Assembly: GCF_020735385.1 (NCBI RefSeq)
Contig: NZ_CP085953.1
Coordinates: 1,426,001-1,490,000 of the forward strand
Reading direction: 5' to 3'
From: Granulicatella elegans
GTDB taxonomy: Bacteria > Bacillota > Bacilli > Lactobacillales > Aerococcaceae
DNA: 64,000 bases
Shown one piece after another: positions 19,211-27,589 of the stretch; the stretch's first letter is position 1, and each line of letters begins with the position of its first letter. Both the position numbers and the translations under genes were made by a program. The notes beneath the pieces are model-generated. The model searched no databases. It was given only the letters and a program-made list of their open reading frames with translations, and had not been told where the DNA came from.

Positions 19211-19285
19211 CAATAACTATTAAATAAAACACATTATCTGAGGGGCGACTATATGTAAAATAAAAACCACTAGTTCTGTACTGCA

Positions 19286-19331
19286 CCCCAAAAGTTAGAC
19301 ATGAAAAATCTAACTTTTGGGGTGTTTTTTA
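19286..19331 (+). terminator. Inward terminator hairpin in the left IS3 end
   Basis: The 14-bp stem CCCCAAAAGTTAGA / TCTAACTTTTGGGG uses the terminal repeat itself as its first arm and is followed by TGTTTTTTA. It would stop transcription arriving from the surface-protein gene. Its GGGGTG segment is also the only ribosome-site-like sequence ahead of orfA, so read-through transcripts would hide it in the stem. Confidence 0.65.
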
Positions 19332-19847
19332 ATGAAATTAACTTATGAAGATAAAATAGAAATTTATCAACTAAGAAAACAAGGTGAAAGTTTAAAGAAT
19401 CTTTCAAAGAAATACGATATTGCCGATTCTAATATTAAATACTTAGTTCGATTGATTGATCAATATGGAATAGAAATTGTTAAAAAAGAAAAAAATCGTT
19501 ACTATTCACCAAAACTAAAGCAGGAAATAATGAATAAAGTTCTTTTAGAAGGTCGTTCACAAACAAGTGTGGCTATTGATTATGCACTTCCTAATCGTTC
19601 CCTACTTTCAAATTGGCTAGCACAATATAAGAAAAATGGGTATACTATTGTTGAGAAAACAAGAGGGAGACCAAATTCAATGGGACGTAAGCCAAAGAAA
19701 AAATTAGAAGAAATGACAGAATTAGAACATCTTGAATTAGAAAATCTATACTTAAAGGCGGAAATTGCTGTTCTAAAAAAGTTGAGGGAACTACGATTGA
19801 AGGAGGAAAAAGAGAAAGAAGAAAAACTGAAATTGTTCAAGAATTAA
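19332..19847 (+). CDS. IS3-family transposase OrfA
   Basis: 171 residues from ATG 19332. It is a helix-turn-helix DNA-binding protein ([21 protein letters not shown]) with a second HTH-like unit and a C-terminal Leu/Glu/Lys-rich coiled coil ([20 protein letters not shown]). It binds the terminal repeats. Near its 3' end the heptamer A AAA AAG (19775-19781), in frame, is the classical slippery site for the -1 shift that yields the OrfAB transposase. Confidence 0.9.
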   Translation: MKLTYEDKIEIYQLRKQGESLKNLSKKYDIADSNIKYLVRLIDQYGIEIVKKEKNRYYSPKLKQEIMNKVLLEGRSQTSVAIDYALPNRSLLSNWLAQYKKNGYTIVEKTRGRPNSMGRKPKKKLEEMTELEHLELENLYLKAEIAVLKKLRELRLKEEKEKEEKLKLFKN

Positions 19848-19861
19848 TCAATGAATTTCCA

Positions 19862-20695
19862 TTGGATATTCTTCTTAAAGTAATTAATTTAGCTCGTTCA
19901 ACGTACTATTACCATTTAAAACAAATGAACCAACCGGATAAGGATCAACAGCTTAAAGATGAAATACAAGATATTTTTACAGAACATAAGGAAAACTATG
20001 GTTACCGTAGAATTCATTTAGAATTAAGAAATCGTGGCTTTAAAGTGAATCATAAGAAGGTACAACGCTTAATGAAAGCACTTGGTTTAATTGCCCGTAT
20101 TCGTCGTAAACGCAAATATTATTCATACCAAGGAGATGTTGGAAAGAAATCAGATAATCTGATTCAACGTGATTTTGAAGGATCTAAACCAATGGAAAAA
20201 TGTTACACAGATGTAACGGAGTTTGCCATTCCAAGTAGTGAACAGAAACTATATTTATCACCAGTCTTAGATGGATTTAACAGTGAAATTATTGCGTTCA
20301 ATCTTTCTCGTTCACCTAACTTACATCAACTAAAGGCAATGTTAAACGAGGCATTTACAGATGAAAAATACAAAAATACTATTCTCCACAGTGACCAAGG
20401 TTGGCAATACCAGCATGATTCTTATCATCGATTTTTAGAAAGTAAAGATATAAAGCCGTCTATGTCACGTAAGGGGAACAGTGCAGATAATGGTATGATG
20501 GAATCTTTCTTTGGTATTTTGAAATCAGAAATGTTTTATGGATTTGAAAAAGAATTTAAGTCTCTTGAGGAATTAGAGAAAGCTATTATCGATTATATTG
20601 ATTATTACAACAACAAACGTATAAAAATTAAACTGGATGGACTAAGTCCTGTAAATTACAGAATAACTCATTCAAACTCTGCTCGTATTGCTTAA
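19862..20695 (+). CDS. IS3-family transposase OrfB (DDE integrase core)
   Basis: 277 residues as listed from a TTG, but this frame stays open upstream through 19775 and is most likely entered by -1 frameshifting in orfA rather than by its own start. An HTH_21 segment (HKENYGYRRIHLELRNRG) precedes the rve catalytic core with Asp in CYTDVTEF, Asp in LHSDQGWQYQ and Glu in NGMMESFFGILKSE. All three catalytic acids are present. Confidence 0.9.
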   Translation: MDILLKVINLARSTYYYHLKQMNQPDKDQQLKDEIQDIFTEHKENYGYRRIHLELRNRGFKVNHKKVQRLMKALGLIARIRRKRKYYSYQGDVGKKSDNLIQRDFEGSKPMEKCYTDVTEFAIPSSEQKLYLSPVLDGFNSEIIAFNLSRSPNLHQLKAMLNEAFTDEKYKNTILHSDQGWQYQHDSYHRFLESKDIKPSMSRKGNSADNGMMESFFGILKSEMFYGFEKEFKSLEELEKAIIDYIDYYNNKRIKIKLDGLSPVNYRITHSNSARIA

Positions 20696-20739
20696 CTAGT
20701 AAATCTAATTGAAAGTTTAATAATATTTCCAAGAAAAAA

Positions 20740-20826
20740 CGCGCCAAAAATTTTGGCGCGAACCCCCTAGGGGGTTATTCATACATTTTGTTTTATTAAT
20801 CAAAAAGAGACGACTTAAGTCGTCTC
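20740..20826. repeat. Three perfect palindromes in the 3' non-coding part of the IS3 element
   Basis: CGCGCC-AAAAATTTT-GGCGCG (20740-20760), AACCCCCTAGGGGGTT (20761-20776) and GAGACGACTTAAGTCGTCTC (20807-20826) stand between the orfB stop and the right inverted repeat. The first two abut. They may be terminators or protein-binding sites; this tail is longer than usual for the family. Confidence 0.75.
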
Positions 20827-20876
20827 AAAAAAGTCTAACTTTTTGGGGTCACTTCATTCAACTAGTGGTTTTTATT

Positions 20877-21120
20877 AATACTTATTTATAGACTTTTTAT
20901 CATACTCTCTTGGGGAGAGTGTATAAACGGCCTCTCTCAACATATTTTTTATATTAAAAATTGCACTGATTACTCAAATACACAATAATTAATGAAGCGA
21001 TAAAAATGAAAACAACCAGCTTAATTGCTGAAGAGAACTTTTGTGTATGTATCAACTGTTTTGAAACTTCATTCAAGCATCGATATTAAAAGAATCAACT
21101 CTTAGAAGTCGATTTTTTTA
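20877..21120 (+). other. Non-coding stretch after the IS3 element
   Basis: I see no gene here. A small hairpin ACTCTC-TTGG-GGAGAGT lies at about 20904-20920. A terminator-like hairpin AATCAACT-CTTAGA-AGTCGATT followed by seven T residues lies at about 21091-21119 and faces right. Confidence 0.5.
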
Positions 21121-21464
21121 GTGGGTGCATGTGCAATTTCTATCGTGTAATTGTATCAATTTTATAGTTGCAATGAACCATTTTCGGTGTGAATTGTTCG
21201 AAGATATCTTGACATTTTCATTTTGTTTTCTTTTTTGTACACGTAATTGTTTCTTCTTCAGTTTCCTCTTCTGACGTTTCTTGTTGAGACATTTCTTCTT
21301 CCGAATCAAACAAACTCATTTGATTTGGATGTACTGTCATTTTTTTCTGAAGATTTACCGAACAGTTTTTTAAAAATTCTAATTCTTAGTTTTAGGATAG
21401 GTGTATGTTTTTTCCTCTTTTGTGTTTTTTGATGAACGTTTAGTGGCACAATTTGTTTTGTCAT
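21120..21464 (-). pseudogene. Remnant of an IS66-type transposase (TnpC N-terminus)
   Basis: On the minus strand a good ribosome site (GGAGG) precedes ATG 21464. The reading starts MTKQIVPLNVHQ and reaches IFKKLFGKSSEK, the KxLFGxxSEK motif of IS66 TnpC. A frameshift then leads into MTVHPNQMSLFDSEEE, again IS66-like (xQxSLFDExE), followed by an acidic stretch and stops. Nothing of the DDE core is left. Evidence is motif memory only, so the family call is moderate; the frame decay is directly visible. Confidence 0.6.
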
Positions 21465-21578
21465 TTTACTTCCTCCATTTCTACTGCTATAGAAGAAGTT
21501 ACGAACCGATGATAGACACCTTGTTATAGGACGCTTATGTTCGATACGGAAGTTTCTTTTGATGTTTTGGTTAAAATT

Positions 21579-23102
21579 TTAATGAAACAACAATTGTTCT
21601 AGTTCACGTCGTTGTACTTTCATGGTTGCTGTTCTTGGGATTTTTTCGTATTCCATCATAATTGGCTCATTTAGATGAGGTAAGTTTTCAATAGCTTTAA
21701 ACCATAATTCATCTTGGAAGAGTTCTCCATCGGCAATAGCTACAATTGGTTGAGGATAGCCCTGATTATCACGAATAATGACGACTTCTTCTAGGAAGGG
21801 TAGATGGTCTAGTAAATAATCTTCAATAGCTAGTGTACTTTCCAAAGTTTCTACTAGGTCTACTTGACGGTCATGAAGGAGTAATTCACCTTTATCATTG
21901 ATAAGCCCGTAATCACCAGTATCCCACCATTCATCATATACATTTTCTTGGAATCGAGCATCTTCTTTAAAGTACGTTAACGCTCGTCCTTTAGAATATA
22001 ATTGAATGTTTCCTGGTGTATTCGCTGGTAGAAGTGTTCCGTCATTTGTTGCAATTCTTGCTTTTGTAAAATGTTCAAATCCAATCCCCATATTTCGGAT
22101 ATTGATTGCTGGTAATGATTCTAATGTGTGTTTACGAACGATTGCAGGTCCGCATTCACTTTGTCCATATATTTGTAAATAAATACCATTTTTCTCACGA
22201 TTCGTTTTTAAGAAAGTAGCCATCGTTTTTTTATTAATCGCATCAAATGTCGAGTGATAATAGCGAGTATGTTCAAATAAGTCTGGGCGATTTTTAGCCA
22301 ATGTAGCCCATTGAACAAAATTATTCGGATGTGTTTCAATTCCAATTGGTTGGTATTGTTGCAGTAAATGCTCGATATTTTGAATACTAGGATCTTTAAT
22401 CGCTAAATAAGGAAATCCTAAACTCATTAAAGAAGACATTCCAATATTAAAACGAGAGTGTACTGGAGAAATATGGAATGCTAGCAATCCTTTTTCTTCC
22501 ATTTTTGAAAAAATACTTTTTTGGAAAGCAGTTCTCCATCCCATGCTATTAGCAGAGTGTGCAATTAGTTTAGGAATACCGGTTGTACCAGAAGTGTGTG
22601 TCATATAACTAATTTCATTTGGATTAAGAGAAACGAAAGGGGTAATGGTTTCAGTTTGTTCTTGGATATCTTGTATAGAAAGAGCCTTCGCTTTATTCTT
22701 TTCTTGTAAAAGCATCACTTTCTCTGCTGTTTCATCATCATAAATTAACCAAGCATCTTCTAATCGGTCGAAAAATGTATCGATAATGGGAGTAGGAAGA
22801 TGAGCAGAAGTCATGACAGGAATAGCTCCTAAATAAGAGATTGCACAAGCTAACCAATATGTATCGACAGCAGAAGATTTGTATACCATTACCTTTTCTG
22901 TTGCTTTAATTCCTAAACTAACTAATTGGAAGGCACGTTTTTGAATGAATTTCAAACTTTCTTGATACGTAGTTTTTAATCCAATTTCAGGAAAAGCAGA
23001 TAACATTTCATCAATATAAATTTTTTTATCTGGAAAATTAGAACAAGCTTTTTCATAATTTTTGTATAAGTGTAAAGGTTCATGTTCGTATATATTAGGC
23101 AT
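21579..23102 (-). CDS. AMP-binding (acyl-CoA synthetase/ligase-like) enzyme
   Basis: 507 residues of the ANL adenylation superfamily. Motifs in order: THTSGTTGIPK (P-loop-like A3), YGQSECG (A5), WWDTGDYG (A7), a DRQVDLVE hinge (A8-like) and TATMKVQRREL with the catalytic Lys (A10). The family activates carboxylic acids as acyl-AMP and passes them to CoA or a carrier. No carrier protein or thioesterase is adjacent, so the substrate is unknown. GAAAGGA precedes the start. The gene is monocistronic and divergent from sucrose phosphorylase, sharing a 156-base regulatory gap. Confidence 0.8.
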   Translation of the reverse strand: MPNIYEHEPLHLYKNYEKACSNFPDKKIYIDEMLSAFPEIGLKTTYQESLKFIQKRAFQLVSLGIKATEKVMVYKSSAVDTYWLACAISYLGAIPVMTSAHLPTPIIDTFFDRLEDAWLIYDDETAEKVMLLQEKNKAKALSIQDIQEQTETITPFVSLNPNEISYMTHTSGTTGIPKLIAHSANSMGWRTAFQKSIFSKMEEKGLLAFHISPVHSRFNIGMSSLMSLGFPYLAIKDPSIQNIEHLLQQYQPIGIETHPNNFVQWATLAKNRPDLFEHTRYYHSTFDAINKKTMATFLKTNREKNGIYLQIYGQSECGPAIVRKHTLESLPAINIRNMGIGFEHFTKARIATNDGTLLPANTPGNIQLYSKGRALTYFKEDARFQENVYDEWWDTGDYGLINDKGELLLHDRQVDLVETLESTLAIEDYLLDHLPFLEEVVIIRDNQGYPQPIVAIADGELFQDELWFKAIENLPHLNEPIMMEYEKIPRTATMKVQRRELEQLLFH

Positions 23103-23133
23103 AATAACTTCCTTTCAAAAATAGTCTTTATCC

Positions 23134-23162
23134 AGTATACAGGAGAGATATAAAATTTGCAA
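23134..23162 (-). promoter_or_regulatory. Promoter of the AMP-binding gene
   Basis: On the minus strand TTGCAA is separated by 17 bases from TATACT, which has a TG just upstream. It ends about 30 bases before the start codon. Confidence 0.65.
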
Positions 23163-23182
23163 AAAAATTTAAGCATAGCAGT

Positions 23183-23197
23183 ATGCAAACGCTTTAA
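23183..23197 (+). promoter_or_regulatory. cre/LacI-family operator-like site 1
   Basis: ATGCAAACGCTTTAA matches 13 of 15 positions of the CcpA cre consensus WTGNAANCGNWNNCW. It lies between the divergent AMP-binding and sucrose phosphorylase genes. Confidence 0.6.
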
Positions 23198-23216
23198 TTT
23201 TTGGTAAAATATATTT

Positions 23217-23231
23217 ATGCAACCGGTTTAA
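23217..23231 (+). promoter_or_regulatory. cre/LacI-family operator-like site 2
   Basis: ATGCAACCGGTTTAA, also 13 of 15 to the cre consensus and very like site 1, lies 34 bases downstream of it and just ahead of the sucrose phosphorylase ribosome site. It could equally be the operator of a dedicated LacI-type sugar regulator. Confidence 0.6.
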
Positions 23232-23258
23232 TACTGGTACGAATAGGAGTTGATAAAT

Positions 23259-24701
23259 GTGCAAATAAAAAACGAAGCAATGCTGATTACTTATTCAGAT
23301 AGCTTAGGGAAAAACATGAAGGATCTAAAATTTGTTTTAGAAACTTACTTTAAAGAATCAATTGGAGGAGTACATTTACTTCCATTTTTTCCTTCAACAG
23401 GTGATAGAGGATTTGCACCAAGTGATTATACGACAGTTGATCCAGACTTAGGAAGCTGGGAAGATGTCGATGCATTAGGAGAGCAATATTACTTAATGTT
23501 TGATTTTATGATTAATCATATTTCTCGTGAATCAAAATTTTTTCAAGATTTCAAAAAGAATCATGAAAATTCTCCTTATAAAGATATGTTTATTCGTGTG
23601 CATGAATTTTTCCCACCAGGACGTCCAACACAAGAAGATATTGATTTAATTTATAAGAGAAAAGATAAAGCGCCTTTCCAAACAGTTCATTTCGAAGATG
23701 GTACAACAGAAGAAGTATGGAATACATTTGGCGAAGAACAAATTGATTTAGATGTCAAAAAAGAAATTGTAAAAGCATTTATTCGTGAAACGATTAAAGA
23801 TATGGCAAGTCACGGATGTTCTTTAATTCGTTTAGATGCTTTTGCCTATGCTGTGAAAAAATTAGATACAAATGATTTCTTTGTAGAGCCTGAAATTTGG
23901 GATTTATTAGATGAAGTACGTGCAGAAGCTGCTAAATATCAAGTAGAATTATTACCTGAAATTCATGAACATTATTCGATTCAAATGAAAATTGCAAATC
24001 ATGATTATTTCGTTTATGATTTTGCATTACCAATGGTTGTGTTATATTCACTTTATAGTGGGAAATCAAATCGCTTAGCTAATTGGTTAAAAATGAGTCC
24101 AATGAAACAATTTACAACATTAGATACACATGATGGCATTGGTGTTGTAGATGCAAGAGATTTATTAACAGATGAAGAATTAGATTATACTTCAGAACAA
24201 TTGTATAAAGTTGGTGCGAATGTTAAGAGAGTGTATTCTAGTGAGAAATATAATAACTTGGATATTTATCAAATTAATAGTACTTACTATAGTGCATTAG
24301 GAAATGATGATGCCAGTTATTTATTATCAAGAATTTTACAATGCTTTGCTCCAGGAATTCCTCAAATTTATTATGTAGGATTATTAGCTGGAGAAAATGA
24401 TATTGAACTTCTTGAAGCAACAAAAGAAGGACGTAATATTAATCGTCATTACTATACGTTAGAAGAAATTGAAAAAGAAGTTGAACGACCAGTTGTTAAA
24501 CAATTAATATCATTATTACGCTTTAGAAATACTTCAAAAGCATTTGATTTGGAAGGGAAAATTGAAATTTCAACTCCAGATGAATCAACGATTGAAATTG
24601 TTCGTACAAGTGCTGATCAACAAACGAAAGCTCGTCTAGTAGCAAACTTAACAACAAAAGAATTTACGATTGAAGAAAATGGTGTAACCATTCAATTGTA
24701 A
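23259..24701 (+). CDS. gtfA: Sucrose phosphorylase (GH13)
   Basis: 480 residues from GTG 23259 (AGGAG nine bases upstream; an earlier in-frame TTG overlaps that site). The sequence closely follows Streptococcus mutans GtfA as I recall it: [30 protein letters not shown], nucleophile Asp in [10 protein letters not shown], acid/base Glu in LLPEIHEHY and [10 protein letters not shown]. It splits sucrose with phosphate into glucose-1-phosphate and fructose, saving ATP. No sugar transporter or alpha-galactosidase (msm-type operon) is adjacent, so uptake must be encoded elsewhere. Confidence 0.93.
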   Translation: MQIKNEAMLITYSDSLGKNMKDLKFVLETYFKESIGGVHLLPFFPSTGDRGFAPSDYTTVDPDLGSWEDVDALGEQYYLMFDFMINHISRESKFFQDFKKNHENSPYKDMFIRVHEFFPPGRPTQEDIDLIYKRKDKAPFQTVHFEDGTTEEVWNTFGEEQIDLDVKKEIVKAFIRETIKDMASHGCSLIRLDAFAYAVKKLDTNDFFVEPEIWDLLDEVRAEAAKYQVELLPEIHEHYSIQMKIANHDYFVYDFALPMVVLYSLYSGKSNRLANWLKMSPMKQFTTLDTHDGIGVVDARDLLTDEELDYTSEQLYKVGANVKRVYSSEKYNNLDIYQINSTYYSALGNDDASYLLSRILQCFAPGIPQIYYVGLLAGENDIELLEATKEGRNINRHYYTLEEIEKEVERPVVKQLISLLRFRNTSKAFDLEGKIEISTPDESTIEIVRTSADQQTKARLVANLTTKEFTIEENGVTIQL

Positions 24702-24841
24702 AATAGCAGTTATAAAAATCTGTTTTCAATCTTAATGAAATAATTTTCTTTTAAAAAAATTGTTTTCTCCTATTTACAAAATGAAGAAAATAGGTTATTA
24801 TAATTATGTGATAAAAATAACAAGCAACGGAGGAAATCACA

Positions 24842-27475
24842 GTGACTGAAGAGAAAAAAGTAGTAGACTCTCAAAAAGAAGTGAATGAATTAGTAGAGAA
24901 AGGGCTAGTAGCTTTAGAACAATTTAGATTGCTCAACCAAGAACAAGTTGACTATATTGTAGCTAAAGCATCAGTAGCAGCTCTTGACCAACATGGTGTG
25001 TTAGCAGCACACGCTATCGAAGAAACTGGTCGTGGAGTATTCGAAGATAAAGCGACTAAAAATTTATTTGCATGTGAACACATAGTTCATAATATGCGTC
25101 ATACGAAAACCGTTGGAGTTATTGAAGATGACGAAGTAACAGGTTTAACATTAATCGCAGAACCAGTTGGGGTTGTATGTGGTATTACACCAACAACTAA
25201 CCCAACATCAACAGCAATTTTCAAATCGTTAATTGCATTGAAAACACGTAACCCTATCGTATTCGCATTCCATCCATCAGCTCAAAAGAGTTCAGCTCAT
25301 GCAGCTCAAATCGTTCGTGATGCAGCGATTGCAGCTGGAGCACCTGAAAACTGTATTCAATGGATTGAACACCCATCAATTGAAGCAACAAATGCTTTAA
25401 TGAATCATGATGGAATTGCAACTATCTTAGCAACAGGTGGTAACGCAATGGTTAAAGCTGCTTATTCATGTGGAAAACCTGCTTTAGGGGTAGGCGCTGG
25501 TAACGTACCTGCTTATGTTGAAAAATCAGCAAACATTCGTCAAGCTGCTCACGATATCGTAATGAGTAAATCATTTGATAACGGAATGGTTTGTGCTTCG
25601 GAACAAGCAGCTATTATTGATAAAGAAATTTATGATGAATTTGTAGCAGAATTAAAGAGCTACCACACTTATTTTGTATCTAAAAAAGAAAAAGCATTAC
25701 TTGAAGAGTTCTGCTTTGGAGCAAAAGCTAACAGCAAGAACTGTGCTGGTGCTAAATTAAACGCTAATATCGTAGGTAAACCTGCTGCATGGATTGCAGA
25801 ACAAGCAGGATTCTCAGTTCCAGAAGGAACAAACATTTTAGCAGCTGAATGTAGCGAAGTAGGGGAAAAAGAACCTTTAACTCGTGAAAAATTGTCTCCA
25901 GTCATTGCAATCTTAAAATCAGAATCTCGTGAAGATGGTGTTGAGAAAGCAAGACAAATGGTTGAATTTAATGGTTTAGGACACTCTGCAGCTATTCATA
26001 CAGATGATGCTGATTTAGCAAAAGAATTTGGACGTATTGTTCGTGCGATTCGTGTAATCTGGAACGCTCCATCTACATTTGGTGGTATCGGGGATGTTTA
26101 CAATGCCTTCATTCCATCTCTAACATTAGGTTGCGGTTCTTATGGACGTAACTCAGTTGGTGATAACGTAAGCGTTGTGAATCTATTAAATATCAAAAAA
26201 GTAGGGAGACGTAGAAATAATATGCAATGGTTTAAAGTTCCTTCGAAAATCTATTTCGAACGTGATTCAATTCAATACTTACAAAAAATGAAAAATGTAG
26301 AACGTGTAATGATCGTAACAGACCAACAAATGGTTAACTTAGGATTCTTACAACGTGTCATTGAACAATTAGAATTACGCCCTAACAAAGTACTTTATGA
26401 AGTATTCTCAGATGTTGAACCGGATCCAGACATTACAACAGTTAACCGTGGTGCTGAAATTATGAAATCATTTAAACCAGATACAATCGTAGCTCTTGGT
26501 GGTGGTTCTGTAATGGATGCTGCTAAAGTTATGTGGATGTTCTACGAACAACCTCAAATTGACTTCCGTGATTTAGTACAAAAATTCATGGATATTCGTA
26601 AACGTGCATTCAAATTCCCTGAATTAGGTGAAAAAGCTAAATATGTTGGTATCCCAACAACTTCAGGTACAGGTTCTGAAGTAACTCCATTTGCTGTTAT
26701 TTCTGATAAAGCAAATAACCGTAAATATCCTTTAGCAGACTACTCATTAACTCCAACAATTGCAATTGTTGACCCAGCATTAGTTATGACAGTTCCAGGA
26801 TTTGTTACAGCAGATACAGGTATGGACGTGTTAACTCACGCAGTTGAAGCATATACTTCAACATTAGCGAATGACTACACTGATGGTTTAGCATTACAAG
26901 CAATCAAGTTAGTATTTGAAAACTTAGAAAGTTCAGTTAAAAATGGAGACTTCGTATCAAGAGAAAAAATGCATAATGCTTCTACAATGGCTGGTATGGC
27001 ATTTGCCAATGCATTCCTTGGAATGTCTCACTCAATGGCTCATAAAGTTGGTGGATTCTTCCATACAGTTCACGGACGAACAAATGCAATCTTACTTCCA
27101 TATGTTATCCGTTACAATGGTACTCGTCCAGCTAAAACTTCTACATGGCCTAAATACAACTACTACCGTGCAGATGAAAAATTCCAAGACATTGCTAGAA
27201 TGTTAGGATTACCTTCATCAACTCCTGAAGAAGCAGTAGATGCATTAGCAAAAGCTGTTTATGAATTAGGAGAACGTGTAGGAATTGAAATGAACTTCAA
27301 AGCTCAAGGTATTGATGAAAAAGAATGGAAAGAAACAATCCGTGAAATCGCAATGTTAGCTTATGAAGATCAATGTTCACCAGCGAACCCTCGTTTACCA
27401 ATGGTTGCTCATATGGAAGAAATTCTTGCAGATGCATACTATGGATACAAAGCTCGCCCAGGACGTTTAAAATAA
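24842..27475 (+). CDS. adhE: Bifunctional acetaldehyde-CoA/alcohol dehydrogenase AdhE
   Basis: 877 residues from GTG 24842 with GGAGG upstream. The N-terminal aldehyde dehydrogenase half (about 1-440) has Cys251 in FDNGMVCASEQ. The C-terminal iron alcohol dehydrogenase half (about 455-870) has GGGSVMDAAK for NAD and the iron motif GMSHSMAHKVGGFFHTVHG. It reduces acetyl-CoA to ethanol and regenerates NAD+ in mixed-acid fermentation. It is probably monocistronic; its terminator hairpin has been split by an ISL3-family element. I found no convincing Rex box upstream. Confidence 0.96.
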   Translation: MTEEKKVVDSQKEVNELVEKGLVALEQFRLLNQEQVDYIVAKASVAALDQHGVLAAHAIEETGRGVFEDKATKNLFACEHIVHNMRHTKTVGVIEDDEVTGLTLIAEPVGVVCGITPTTNPTSTAIFKSLIALKTRNPIVFAFHPSAQKSSAHAAQIVRDAAIAAGAPENCIQWIEHPSIEATNALMNHDGIATILATGGNAMVKAAYSCGKPALGVGAGNVPAYVEKSANIRQAAHDIVMSKSFDNGMVCASEQAAIIDKEIYDEFVAELKSYHTYFVSKKEKALLEEFCFGAKANSKNCAGAKLNANIVGKPAAWIAEQAGFSVPEGTNILAAECSEVGEKEPLTREKLSPVIAILKSESREDGVEKARQMVEFNGLGHSAAIHTDDADLAKEFGRIVRAIRVIWNAPSTFGGIGDVYNAFIPSLTLGCGSYGRNSVGDNVSVVNLLNIKKVGRRRNNMQWFKVPSKIYFERDSIQYLQKMKNVERVMIVTDQQMVNLGFLQRVIEQLELRPNKVLYEVFSDVEPDPDITTVNRGAEIMKSFKPDTIVALGGGSVMDAAKVMWMFYEQPQIDFRDLVQKFMDIRKRAFKFPELGEKAKYVGIPTTSGTGSEVTPFAVISDKANNRKYPLADYSLTPTIAIVDPALVMTVPGFVTADTGMDVLTHAVEAYTSTLANDYTDGLALQAIKLVFENLESSVKNGDFVSREKMHNASTMAGMAFANAFLGMSHSMAHKVGGFFHTVHGRTNAILLPYVIRYNGTRPAKTSTWPKYNYYRADEKFQDIARMLGLPSSTPEEAVDALAKAVYELGERVGIEMNFKAQGIDEKEWKETIREIAMLAYEDQCSPANPRLPMVAHMEEILADAYYGYKARPGRLK

Positions 27476-27549
27476 TCGATTAAACAGATATCAAGCGTAG
27501 TAGTTTTTTGGGCTCTTTGTCAAATAGGGTTGATGAAACAATTTTAGTG

Positions 27550-27589
27550 AAGGAATTAAGCAGCGTCAGGTTGCTTAATTCCTTTTTTA
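27550..27589 (+). terminator. Terminator inside the adhE-proximal end of the ISL3 element
   Basis: A perfect 13-bp stem AAGGAATTAAGCA / TGCTTAATTCCTT with a 9-base loop is followed by TTTTTT on the plus strand. It overlaps the 3' end of the transposase gene and would stop rightward transcription from adhE, replacing the terminator that was split. Confidence 0.7.

Larger units (their letters stand above)
19277..20856 (+). mobile_element. IS3-family (IS150-like) insertion sequence
   Basis: About 1580 bp with imperfect inverted ends starting TG (left TGTACTGCACCCCAAAAG; right complement TGAAGTGACCCCAAAAAG, both then TTAGAC). It is flanked by the direct repeat TTC (19274-19276 and 20857-20859). 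It carries orfA and orfB in the -1 relation typical of the family. Both frames look intact, so it may be active. Confidence 0.88.
19259..20876 (+). terminator. Surface-gene terminator hairpin split by the IS3-family element
   Basis: The left arm AATAAAAACCACTAGTT (19259-19275) and right arm AACTAGTGGTTTTTATT (20860-20876) are perfect reverse complements. Removing the IS and one TTC target copy rejoins them around a single C, giving a 17-bp palindrome ending in TTTTT, a normal intrinsic terminator about 50 bases after the surface-protein stop. Confidence 0.8.

Noticed and set aside
24750-24841. Rex-type box upstream of adhE
   Set aside because: TTGT...ACAA halves occur, but spacing is 20 bases in total rather than 18 and the inner symmetric bases do not match TTGTGA/TCACAA.
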